From Lawsonibacter sp900766145 (GTDB lineage Bacteria; Bacillota; Clostridia; Oscillospirales; Oscillospiraceae): a stretch of 64,000 nt of DNA. A program made the translations under genes and the position numbers. A model generated the notes under the pieces. It was not told the origin of the DNA, made no database searches, and was given only the letters and a program-made list of their open reading frames with translations. Each line of letters opens with the position of its first letter. Within the stretch, counting starts at the first letter, position 1. Below, piece after piece: positions 56,723-64,000 of this stretch. The stretch lies in NCBI RefSeq assembly GCF_030372275.1, contig NZ_JAUDDJ010000011.1. One strand, 5' to 3'.

Positions 56723-58099
56723 ATGCACGAGAATTATGATCTGGACCAGCTGCTGGAGCTGGTCCGCACCAAGCAGTTCCGCCGCCTGCGGGAGCTGCTG
56801 GACGATATGAATGAGGTGGACATCGCCGAATTTCTGGACGAACTGGGTCCGGAGGAGACCATCCTGGTCTTCCGCCTGCTGCCCAAGGAGGTAGCCGCCG
56901 AGGTGTTCACCGAGCTGGAGGACTCCGACGACCAGGAGCGGCTCATCAACGCCCTGAGCGATAAGGAGCTGCGAGAGGTGCTGGACGAGCTGTACCTGGA
57001 CGACACCGTGGACCTCATTGAGGACATGCCCGCCAACGTGGTCAGCCGTATCCTTCGTAACACCGACGCCACCACCCGCACTCAGATCAATCAGCTCCTC
57101 AACTACCCCAAGGATTCCGCCGGCTCCATCATGACCACCGAGTACGTCTACCTCCACCCCAACGCCACCGTGGAGGAGTCCTTTGCCCGCATCCGCAAGG
57201 TCGGCATGGACAAGGAGACAGTGTACACCTGTTACGTCACCCAGCGCCGGGTGCTGCTGGGCGTGGTCACGGTGCGCCGGATGCTCCTGTCCTCCTACGA
57301 CACCCGCATCGGCGACATCATGGAGACCAACGTCCTCTCGGTAAACACCCACGAGGACAAGGAGGACGTGGCCCAGCTGCTGAACAAGTACGACCTGTAC
57401 GCCCTGCCCGTGGTGGACGGCGAGGACCGGCTGGTGGGCATCATCACCTTCGACGACGCCATGGACGTTATCGAGGAGGAGACCACCGAGGACTTCGAAA
57501 AGATGGCCGCTATCCTCCCCTCCGACAAGCCCTACCTGAAAACCGGCGTGCTGGAAACCTGGAAGGCCCGCATTCCGTGGCTTCTGCTGCTGATGCTCTC
57601 GGCCACCTTCACCGGCATCATCATCACCAGCTTTGAAAGTGCCCTGGCCGCCTGCGTGGTGCTCACCTCCTTTATTCCCATGCTCTCCGGTACCGGCGGT
57701 AACTCAGGATCACAGTCATCGGTGGCCGTGATCCGTGCCCTATCCCTGGATGAAATTGACTTCTCCGACATGCTTTTGGTGGTATGGAAGGAGATTCGGG
57801 TAGCAGTGCTGTGCGGTGTGTGCCTGGCCTGCGCCAACTTTGTAAAAATGATGATCGTGGACCGGTATCTGATGCACAACCCGGAGGTCACCCCCCTGGT
57901 GGCCCTGGTGGTGTGTCTCACCCTGGTGTTCACCGTCATCTGTGCCAAGGTGGTGGGCTGTACCCTCCCCATGTGCGCGGAAAAAATCGGCATCGACCCG
58001 GCGGTGATGGCCTCTCCCTTTATCACCACCATCGTGGATGCTCTGTCCCTGCTCATCTACTTCTTTATTGCCACCCGTCTGCTGGGTCTGAACACCTAA
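56723..58099 (+). CDS. mgtE: Magnesium transporter MgtE
   Basis: A 458-residue channel protein. It has a cytoplasmic N domain of helical superhelix type (ELLDDMNEVDIAEFLDELGPEE), two CBS domains (about 140-255), the plug helix, and five membrane helices from about 285. The pore signature is SGTGGNSGSQSSVAVIRAL. Mg2+ binding to the N and CBS domains closes the pore. The start is ATG 56723 with GAGGGGG upstream. The terminator-bearing leader suggests RNA-level Mg control. Confidence 0.95.
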   Translation: MHENYDLDQLLELVRTKQFRRLRELLDDMNEVDIAEFLDELGPEETILVFRLLPKEVAAEVFTELEDSDDQERLINALSDKELREVLDELYLDDTVDLIEDMPANVVSRILRNTDATTRTQINQLLNYPKDSAGSIMTTEYVYLHPNATVEESFARIRKVGMDKETVYTCYVTQRRVLLGVVTVRRMLLSSYDTRIGDIMETNVLSVNTHEDKEDVAQLLNKYDLYALPVVDGEDRLVGIITFDDAMDVIEEETTEDFEKMAAILPSDKPYLKTGVLETWKARIPWLLLLMLSATFTGIIITSFESALAACVVLTSFIPMLSGTGGNSGSQSSVAVIRALSLDEIDFSDMLLVVWKEIRVAVLCGVCLACANFVKMMIVDRYLMHNPEVTPLVALVVCLTLVFTVICAKVVGCTLPMCAEKIGIDPAVMASPFITTIVDALSLLIYFFIATRLLGLNT

Positions 58100-58118
58100 C
58101 TGGAGAAAGGAGACTGCT

Positions 58119-58751
58119 ATGTCTCAGGTCAAGCGGGGCGTTTCCCCCCTGTCCCTGTTCAAGCAGGGAAAACTCATCATTTTTGGCGTGATACTGGCTA
58201 TTGTCTGCTTCGCCGTGGGCTTTTTCAGCGGCGGACGAGAGGAGAAGCCCCCGGTTCTCTCTTCCATCACGGTGGAAAACCAGCTCCAGCAGATCAGCCA
58301 GCTGGCCACCATCCGCTACTCCTACACCAACATGGGCCAATTTGAAAACAGCAACGAATTTTACGGCATCAAGCTCCCCTTCACCACCAAAAGCTTCATC
58401 GTCGCGTACGACGGCACCATCACCGCCGGCGTGGACCTGACTCAGGCCAAGGTGACTGTCACCGACCAGAAGGTGACCATCGCGCTCCCCGCCCCTCAGA
58501 TCCTCTCCCACGAGGTGGACCCCAACAGCCTGGAGGTCTTTGATGAGACCACCAGCATCTTCAACCCCATCACCATCGAGGACTACACCGGCTTCCAGGC
58601 CGACCAGCAGGGCGTCATGGAGGAAAAGGCCATCCAGGGCGGTCTGCTCACCCAGGCCAAGGATCAGGCCGAGGCCGCCATCGGCGGTCTCATTACCCCT
58701 CTGCTCCAAGAGGGACAGACTCTGGAGATCACCGTGGCCGACGGAGAATAA
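58119..58751 (+). CDS. DUF4230 membrane-anchored protein
   Basis: A 210-residue protein with one N-terminal transmembrane helix (LIIFGVILAIVCFAVGFFSGG) and an extracytoplasmic DUF4230 domain (LATIRYSYTNMGQFENSNEF, ITAGVDLTQAKVTVTDQKVT). Its function is unknown in the family. GGAGAAAGGAG precedes the ATG 19 bases after mgtE, so it is likely co-transcribed; a tie to Mg homeostasis is only suggested by position. Confidence 0.9.
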   Translation: MSQVKRGVSPLSLFKQGKLIIFGVILAIVCFAVGFFSGGREEKPPVLSSITVENQLQQISQLATIRYSYTNMGQFENSNEFYGIKLPFTTKSFIVAYDGTITAGVDLTQAKVTVTDQKVTIALPAPQILSHEVDPNSLEVFDETTSIFNPITIEDYTGFQADQQGVMEEKAIQGGLLTQAKDQAEAAIGGLITPLLQEGQTLEITVADGE

Positions 58752-58773
58752 GCCCACTTTCCCTGGAAAAAAT

Positions 58774-58822
58774 GACCCGCCCCACGCCGTCTGACAAGCA
58801 GCGGCGGAGGGGGCGGGTCTTT
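58774..58822 (+). terminator. Intrinsic terminator
   Basis: GACCCGCCCC (58774-58783) pairs with GGGGCGGGTC (58810-58819), with an inner CGCCG/CGGCG stem, followed by TTT. It closes the mgtE-DUF4230 transcript. Confidence 0.8.
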
Positions 58823-58907
58823 GCTTGTTTGACAAATGTTTCCTGGTTGTGTGTTCCGTGCAAAAAAGGCGGATAGACATAAAAAATTCATGGTAAATTT
58901 ATTTTTC

Positions 58908-58980
58908 AAACCGGGGCAACTATGCTATAATGTCCATAATACCACCATTCTGCCGTGATTTCCGTCCTAAGGGCGGAAAT
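58908..58980 (+). promoter_or_regulatory. zapA promoter and leader hairpin
   Basis: TATAAT (58926-58931) has a weak -35 (TTTCAA) 16 bases upstream. A hairpin TTTCCG-TCCTAAGG-CGGAAA (about 58959-58980) lies in the leader. Confidence 0.55.
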
Positions 58981-59017
58981 GCGGTGAAAATAGAGAAGTG
59001 ATTGGGAGGGCTTCCGG

Positions 59018-59338
59018 ATGAAAAACAAGATCACCGTGGCCATCGCGGGCCAGGAGTACACGATGGTAGCTGAGGAAGACGAAAACTACGTACACCGCTG
59101 TGCCACCCTGGTGGACAGCCAGGTGCGGGACGTGATGGACGGCGCCCGTCTGGGCCGCTCCGACGCGGCGGTGCTGGCCGCGATGAACATTGCTGACCAG
59201 TTCTTCCGGGAGCAGGAGGCCAGCGAAAATCTGCGCCGCCAGATCAAGGACGGACTGGACGAGAACGCCCGGCTGAAAATGGAGCTCTCCGAGGCTAAGC
59301 GGGAGATCTTCAAGCTGCAGAACGCTCACAAATCCTAA
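59018..59338 (+). CDS. zapA: Cell division protein ZapA
   Basis: A 106-residue ZapA. The N-terminal beta-alpha domain (KITVAIAGQEYTMVAEEDENYVHR) is followed by a long coiled coil (AAVLAAMNIADQFFREQEASEN and onward). It bundles FtsZ filaments at midcell. The length is normal. GGGAGG lies before the ATG. The next gene, a U32 protein, begins about 60 bases on. Confidence 0.94.
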   Translation: MKNKITVAIAGQEYTMVAEEDENYVHRCATLVDSQVRDVMDGARLGRSDAAVLAAMNIADQFFREQEASENLRRQIKDGLDENARLKMELSEAKREIFKLQNAHKS

Positions 59339-59401
59339 TTGCCCCGCGCCTCCTGTCCAAGGGCGGGAGGCGCTTACCATAACATCGGAAGAGGGTTATC
59401 C

Positions 59402-61486
59402 ATGCTGGAATTGCTGTCGCCCGCCGGCTCTATGGAGTCGGTGACTGCCGCAGTCCAGAACGGCGCCAACGCCGTCTATCTGGGCTACGGCGACTTTAAC
59501 GCCCGCCGCAACGCGAAGAACTTTACCCGGGAGGAAGTTGCGGCGGCGGTTTCTTATTGTCATACCCGGGGAACCAAAGTACATCTCACCCTGAACACCC
59601 TGCTCACCGACCGGGAACTGCCCGCCGCCGCCCAGGTGGCCGGGGAGATCAATGAGATGGGGGTGGACGCCGTCATCGTCCAGGACCTGGGCGTGGCCCG
59701 CATGCTCCACCAGGTGGCCCCTCAGCTCGCCCTCCACGCCTCCACCCAGATGACGGTGCACAGTCTGGACGGCGTAAAGGAGTGCGCCCGTCTGGGCTTT
59801 ACCCGGGCGGTCCTCTCCCGGGAGCTGAGCCGGGATCAGATTCGCTATATCTGCCAGAACTCCCCCATTGAAATTGAGACCTTTGCCCACGGCGCCCTGT
59901 GCATGTGCTATTCAGGACAGTGCTACCTGTCCTCCGTCATTGGCGGCCGCAGCGGCAACCGCGGGCTGTGTGCCCAGCCCTGCCGCCTCAAATACGGCTG
60001 GGGCAACCGGGCCAACGAGTATCCCCTGTCCCTCAAGGACATGTCTCTGGCCGACTACCTCCAGGAGCTGGAGGAGATGGGAGTGTGCTGTCTCAAAATC
60101 GAAGGGCGCATGAAGCGCCCGGAGTACGTGGCCATCGTCACCGGCATCTATGCCCGGGCCATCCGGGAGGGCCGCTCCCCCACCCCTGAGGAGCTGGAGC
60201 AGCTGGAGGCCGCCTTCTCCCGCCAGGGCTTTACCCAGGGGTACTATCTGGACAAGAAGGGCTCCGACATGTTCGGCGTGCGCCAGGAGAGCGAACCTCC
60301 CCGTGAACTGTACGCCCAGGCCCGCACCACCTATGAGAGCGGCGAGAACCGCAAGGAGCTTATCCGCATGTACGCCATGATCCGCACCGGCGAGCCCGCC
60401 CAGGTGGCGGCCCAGGATCTGGTGGGCAATGTGGCCCGGGTGGAGGGCGCCGTGCCTGAGGCCGCCGTCAACGTACCTCTCACCGCCGAGAAGGTGGAGG
60501 GACAGCTCAAACGCACCGGCGGCACCCCCTACGAGTGCGAAAAGGTCACCGCCTATGTGGATGAGGGTCTCAGTCTGCCCCTCTCCGCCCTCAACGCCCT
60601 GCGCCGTCAGGCGCTGGAGGAGCTCAGCCGCCTGCGGGGCCTGCCGCCCCAGCGGGAGAAGGGCGAGTTCCATCCCGGCGTGCGCTACGAGAATCCCAAG
60701 GGGGCCCCTCAGATCACCCTGTCGGTGCGCAGCGCCCAGCAGATCACCCCTGCCCTGCTGGCTCTGCAGCCCGCCCGTATCTATCTGCCCAGCGACGAGG
60801 GAGCCGCCTGCCCCGACGCCATCCGGGCCTGCCAGGAGGCGGGCGTGGAGGTGGCCGTTCTGCTGCCCCGCGTCTGCTGGGACCGGGAAAAGAACAAGCT
60901 GGAGCAGGAGCTGAAGGTGTTCCAGGAACTGGGCGTCACCCAGGCCTTGGCCGGTACCCTGGACGGGGTGCAGCGGGCGCTGGATCTGGGCTTTACTGTG
61001 ACCAGTGATTTTGGTATCGGTGTGTACAACAGCCAGACCCTCAAGGAGCTCAAGCGCCTGGGAGTGTCGGCGGCCACCGCCTCCTTTGAGCTGAAGCTGC
61101 CCCAGATCCGGGACCTGTCCAAGGCCATCCCTCTGGAGGCCATTGTCTACGGGCGGCTGCCCCTGATGATTACGGAAAATTGCATCATCCACAACCACAC
61201 CGGACAGCATAGCTGTACCGGGGTCAATCAGCTCACCGACCGCCGGGGCGAGAAGTTCCCCGTGGTCAAGGCCTGGGGCTGCCGGAACGAGATTTTGAAT
61301 GGAAAGACTCTGTTCCTGGCTGACAAGGCCGCCGACTATCAGCGGCTGGGACTGTGGGCGGTGCGGCTCATGTTCACCACCGAGAAGCCGGAGCAGTGCG
61401 TCCAGGTGCTGGAGCGCTACCGGGGCCAGGGCCGCTACAAGCCCGCCGACTTTACCCGCGGTCTCTACTACCGCGACGTCGAGTAA
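59402..61486 (+). CDS. Peptidase U32-family protein, RlhA-like (U32 plus DUF3656)
   Basis: A 694-residue protein. The U32 domain spans about 1-310 with the signature ETFAHGALCMCYSGQCYLSS and the Cys-rich continuation RGLCAQPCRLKYG. A collagenase-like DUF3656 region and a second barrel-like part follow, with FELKLPQIRDLSKAI and CIIHNHTGQHSC. Proteins of this size and layout include E. coli RlhA, needed for 5-hydroxycytidine in 23S rRNA, so an RNA-modifying role is more likely than proteolysis. The start is ATG 59402 after GAAGAGGG. Confidence 0.9.
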   Translation: MLELLSPAGSMESVTAAVQNGANAVYLGYGDFNARRNAKNFTREEVAAAVSYCHTRGTKVHLTLNTLLTDRELPAAAQVAGEINEMGVDAVIVQDLGVARMLHQVAPQLALHASTQMTVHSLDGVKECARLGFTRAVLSRELSRDQIRYICQNSPIEIETFAHGALCMCYSGQCYLSSVIGGRSGNRGLCAQPCRLKYGWGNRANEYPLSLKDMSLADYLQELEEMGVCCLKIEGRMKRPEYVAIVTGIYARAIREGRSPTPEELEQLEAAFSRQGFTQGYYLDKKGSDMFGVRQESEPPRELYAQARTTYESGENRKELIRMYAMIRTGEPAQVAAQDLVGNVARVEGAVPEAAVNVPLTAEKVEGQLKRTGGTPYECEKVTAYVDEGLSLPLSALNALRRQALEELSRLRGLPPQREKGEFHPGVRYENPKGAPQITLSVRSAQQITPALLALQPARIYLPSDEGAACPDAIRACQEAGVEVAVLLPRVCWDREKNKLEQELKVFQELGVTQALAGTLDGVQRALDLGFTVTSDFGIGVYNSQTLKELKRLGVSAATASFELKLPQIRDLSKAIPLEAIVYGRLPLMITENCIIHNHTGQHSCTGVNQLTDRRGEKFPVVKAWGCRNEILNGKTLFLADKAADYQRLGLWAVRLMFTTEKPEQCVQVLERYRGQGRYKPADFTRGLYYRDVE

Positions 61487-61552
61487 CCTACTTTTCTTGA
61501 AAGAAAAGTAGGCAAAAGAACTTTGGCGGAAAACTTCGTTTTCCTTCTACGC
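61487..61552 (+). repeat. Dispersed intergenic element, full copy
   Basis: CCTACTTTTCTT (61487-61498) pairs with AAGAAAAGTAGG (61501-61512), followed by CAAAAGAACTTTGGCGGAAA and CTTCGTTTTCC. The same element, in the other orientation, lies at 35371-35426 and partly at 35190-35225. It begins directly at the stop codon of the U32 gene. Confidence 0.65.
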
Positions 61553-61654
61553 TCTTTGGGAAGGGCTCCTTGTGCTGCAAGGTTTCCCTTCTACCCTACC
61601 TTTCATCGCCATTTTTGTAATTTCAGTTTAATATATAACTAAGAGGAGTACCCT

Positions 61655-62104
61655 ATGAACCTGAAAGTCAAAGCCCTCTCCCCTAAAATCGGCAAGGAGA
61701 TCCCCGCCCCCTTCTACGCCAGCGCCGGCGCTGCTGCCATGGACCTGCACGCCTGTGTGGACGCACCGGTCACCATCCCCGCCGGCGGCCGGGCCGTCAT
61801 CCCTACCGGCATCGCCATCGCCCTGCCCTCCGCCCAGTATGTGGCCCTGGTCTTTGCCCGCAGCGGCCTGGGCATCAAGCACGGCGTGGCCCCCGCCAAC
61901 TGCGTGGGCGTCATCGACAGTGATTACAGAGGTGAAATCATGGTGGGCCTTCAAAACTCTGGGGAATCGGATTATACCATCCAGCCCGCCGACCGCATCG
62001 CCCAGCTGATGATCACCCCCGTGGTTCAGGCTCAGGTGGAACTGGTGGAGGAGCTGGACGACACCGACCGGGGCGCCGGCGGCTTTGGCTCCACCGGCCG
62101 GTAA
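61655..62104 (+). CDS. dut: dUTP diphosphatase (dUTPase)
   Basis: A 149-residue trimeric dUTPase with all five motifs: AAAMDLHAC, PTGIAIALP, RSGLGIKHGV, GVIDSDYRGEI and the C-terminal RGAGGFGSTGR. It removes dUTP and supplies dUMP for thymidylate. AGAGGAG precedes the ATG. Maf follows 15 bases later, making a small house-cleaning pair. Confidence 0.97.
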   Translation: MNLKVKALSPKIGKEIPAPFYASAGAAAMDLHACVDAPVTIPAGGRAVIPTGIAIALPSAQYVALVFARSGLGIKHGVAPANCVGVIDSDYRGEIMVGLQNSGESDYTIQPADRIAQLMITPVVQAQVELVEELDDTDRGAGGFGSTGR

Positions 62105-62119
62105 GAAAGAGGCGTTACC

Positions 62120-62701
62120 ATGGCCATCATTCTTGCCTCCCAGTCTCCCCGGCGGCGGCAGCTGCTGGAGCAGATGGGTTTTACTAATTTTATCGTCCGA
62201 CCCGCTCAGGGGGAGGAGCTGGCTGACCCCAGCCTGGACCCCGGGGCGCTGGTGGAGGCTCTCTCCCGGCAGAAGGCTTTGGAGATCTCCGCCGCAGCAA
62301 ATGGGGAGGATTTGATTATCGCCGCCGACACCGTGGTGGCGGTGGACGGCCAGGTGCTGGGCAAGCCTCACAGCACCCAGCAGGCCCACCAGATGCTCTC
62401 CGCCCTCTCCGGCCGGGAGCACACGGTGTACACCGGGGTAACCGTGTGCCGGGGGGATCAGATCCTCACCCAGCATGAGGCCACCGCAGTGCGTTTCCGC
62501 CCCCTGACCGCCCAGGAGATCGACGCCTACATCGCCACCGGCGAGCCTATGGATAAGGCGGGCTCCTACGGTATTCAGGGACGGGGCGCTCTGCTGGTGG
62601 AGGGTATCTCCGGAGATTATTTTAATGTGGTAGGCCTGCCGGTGTGTCGGCTGGGCCGTATGCTGACCCAGTTTGGGGTGGACCCCCTGACCGGAATGTA
62701 A
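62120..62701 (+). CDS. maf: Maf-family nucleotide pyrophosphatase
   Basis: A 193-residue Maf protein. Signatures: LASQSPRRRQLLEQMGF, IIAADTVVAVDGQVLGKP and DKAGSYGIQGRGALLVEGI. It hydrolyses dTTP/UTP or modified pyrimidine nucleotides and influences septation. It precedes mreC by 16 bases, the usual maf-mre gene order of Firmicutes. Confidence 0.96.
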   Translation: MAIILASQSPRRRQLLEQMGFTNFIVRPAQGEELADPSLDPGALVEALSRQKALEISAAANGEDLIIAADTVVAVDGQVLGKPHSTQQAHQMLSALSGREHTVYTGVTVCRGDQILTQHEATAVRFRPLTAQEIDAYIATGEPMDKAGSYGIQGRGALLVEGISGDYFNVVGLPVCRLGRMLTQFGVDPLTGM

Positions 62702-62717
62702 GGAAAGGAGGCACGTC

Positions 62718-63560
62718 GTGAAGGACTTTCTTCGCCACAACGGCGCATGGCTGCTGATCATCGCCCTGCTGCTGAGCATCCTCATCGGCCTGGCCTCCGC
62801 CTTTATGGGGGGCAACGCTGATCCCTTCTCCAATGTGGTCAATACCATCACCGCTCCCGTCCGCAGCGGCATTGCTGCTGCCGCCGACTGGGCAGAGGGG
62901 GTATATTCCTACGTGTTCCACTACAGCGAGCTTCAGGAGAAGATGGACGAACTGGAGAAGGAAAACGCCGACCTGCGCAAGCAAATCCGCCAGGGCGAGG
63001 CCGCCTCTCAGGAGAACGAGCAGCTTCGGGAGCTCTTGAACCTCCAGGCCAAGCGGGAGGATTTTGTCTTCGAGTCGGCCAAGGTGACCGCCCGCTCCAC
63101 CGACAACTGGCGCTCCACCCTTACCCTCAGCAAGGGCAGCAACGCCGGCGTGGAGAAGGGGGACTGCGTCATCACGGAGACCGGCGTTCTGGTGGGCGTG
63201 GTCAATGAGGTGGGCACCAACTACGCCATCGTCAACACCCTCATTGACACTGGTACCGAGATGGGCGGCATCATCACCCGCACCAACTCCGCCGGGGTGC
63301 TGGAGGGCGATCTGGCCCTGATGCAGGAGGGCAAGCTTCGCCTGAGCTATTTGCCCGACGAGGCGCAGCTGGTGGCAGGCGACGAGGTGCTTACCTCCGG
63401 CAACGGGGACGTGTACCCCGCCGGTTTGGTGGTGGGCCAGGTAGACAGCGTATTTACCGACGCCTCCGGTCTGACCCGCTATGCCATCATCACCCCCGAG
63501 GTGCAGCTGGACCAGCTGGTAGAGGTCTTTATCATCAAGGAATTTGACATCGTGGAGTGA
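62718..63560 (+). CDS. mreC: Rod shape-determining protein MreC
   Basis: A 280-residue MreC: a transmembrane helix (LLIIALLLSILIGLASAFMG), a coiled coil (YSELQEKMDELEKENADLRK) and a beta-rich extracytoplasmic domain (about 110-275) that organises the elongation synthases. It starts at GTG 62718 after AAAGGAGG. No mreB was found upstream in this window. Confidence 0.95.
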   Translation: MKDFLRHNGAWLLIIALLLSILIGLASAFMGGNADPFSNVVNTITAPVRSGIAAAADWAEGVYSYVFHYSELQEKMDELEKENADLRKQIRQGEAASQENEQLRELLNLQAKREDFVFESAKVTARSTDNWRSTLTLSKGSNAGVEKGDCVITETGVLVGVVNEVGTNYAIVNTLIDTGTEMGGIITRTNSAGVLEGDLALMQEGKLRLSYLPDEAQLVAGDEVLTSGNGDVYPAGLVVGQVDSVFTDASGLTRYAIITPEVQLDQLVEVFIIKEFDIVE

Positions 63561-63593
63561 TAGAGACCCCGCGCTGTTGGAAAGGAGGTCCCC

Positions 63594-64000
63594 ATGACCC
63601 GTCGGGACCAGATACACAAGTGGTTTGTCTACGCTCTGGCTCTGATACCGGTGTGGCTGCTGGACGAGTTTGTCCTCAACCGCATCCCGCTCTTTGGTGT
63701 GATCCCCATGCTGCTGCCTCTGGCCGTGGTGGCGGTGGCCGTGCTGGAGGGGTCGGTGGCCGGGGCTGGCTTCGGCATGGCGGTAGGTATTTTGTGGGAG
63801 CTGGCCTATCCCGGCGGCTTCGGCGGCCTGGTCTTTGGCATGACGTTGGCCGGGATGCTCACCGGCTCCATTGCCCAGTATGCCCTGAGCCAGTCCTTTG
63901 TCAGCTGTCTGCTGTGCTCTGCCGGAGTCCTGTGCATGATTGACGGCGCCCGGATTCTCCGCTATCTCTTTGTTCAGGCGGAGACTCTGGACGTACTGCT
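63594..64000 (+). CDS. mreD: Rod shape-determining protein MreD (3' partial)
   Basis: The frame starts at ATG 63594 with AAAGGAGGT upstream and is open to the right edge (about 135 residues seen). Hydrophobic helices such as ALALIPVWLLDEFVLNRIPL, the GVIPMLLPLAVVAVAVLEGS segment and the GGFGGLVFGMTLAGMLTGS loop fit MreD. It follows mreC at 33 bases. The rest, and probably a penicillin-binding protein gene, lie outside the window. Confidence 0.88.
   Translation, partial: MTRRDQIHKWFVYALALIPVWLLDEFVLNRIPLFGVIPMLLPLAVVAVAVLEGSVAGAGFGMAVGILWELAYPGGFGGLVFGMTLAGMLTGSIAQYALSQSFVSCLLCSAGVLCMIDGARILRYLFVQAETLDVL

Noticed and set aside
63557..63943. 128-codon frame at the right end
   Set aside because: It lies in another frame than the MreD sequence, which has a proper ribosome site, hydrophobic helices and the expected place after mreC.
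1..64000. CRISPR arrays, tRNA and rRNA genes, complete insertion sequences
   Set aside because: No regularly spaced direct repeats, no tRNA-like T arm other than that of tmRNA, no rRNA stretches, and no transposase or terminal repeats with a target duplication were seen.

Overview
The window reads as chromosome from a high-GC, spore-forming member of the Clostridia, most like the Oscillospiraceae gut genera (Flavonifractor, Intestinimonas, Lawsonibacter and relatives). The evidence is strong GGAGG-type ribosome sites, an HrcA/CIRCE-controlled chaperone operon, YtvI- and SpoVB-like sporulation membrane proteins, a yabM-yabN-yabO style gene order around HU, and shikimate genes of Clostridia type. 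I could not search databases, so the genus is an inference.

Layout. Bases 1-5300 form an AT-rich accessory island. It holds a coiled-coil protein with a C-terminal membrane anchor, a CbbX/SpoVK-type AAA+ ATPase directly behind it, a broken membrane-protein gene, and a 606-residue protein with a C-terminal HEPN RNase motif. Diverging from the HEPN gene is a perfect TTGACA-17-TATAAT promoter that drives a roughly 90-nt structured RNA ending in a terminator. From 5374 on the DNA is GC-rich, ordinary chromosome: an MsmX-type sugar ABC ATPase; a TetR-MMPL-GLUG envelope module; an ECF S component and PnuC facing each other across a control region; a lipoprotein/XRE pair; ssrA (tmRNA), ppiB and smpB; a MarR-MATE pair; NYN and thiamine pyrophosphokinase genes; a DUF6056 membrane protein; a cysteine desulfurase-MATE-metallo-hydrolase run; and a lipoprotein.

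Bases 27197-32228 are hrcA-grpE-dnaK-dnaJ behind a perfect CIRCE element. Bases 32341-40946 encode the whole chorismate pathway (DAHP synthase, AroB, AroQ, an AroE-AroK fusion, AroA, AroC) plus the tyrosine (TyrA) and phenylalanine (PheA) branches, all on one strand. In front of it is a leader that encodes a 37-residue peptide very rich in Phe and Tyr, followed by an intrinsic terminator. This is an apparent ribosome-mediated attenuator and, with the HEPN/RNA pair, the most interesting feature here.

Bases 41113-53116 are a long leftward run: HtrA, a YtvI-like transporter, DegV, a Gx-transporter/DUF896 fusion with NusG-II and ApbE (a flavin/redox membrane module), RqcP, HU, MazG, a SpoVB/MurJ-like flippase, MtaD, a purine nucleoside phosphorylase and a zinc-ribbon protein. 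Bases 53422-64000 read rightward: RpoN, a HAD phosphatase, Dus, MgtE behind a structured leader, DUF4230, ZapA, a U32/RlhA-like protein, dUTPase, Maf, MreC and a truncated MreD. No tRNA, rRNA, CRISPR array or complete insertion sequence was found.
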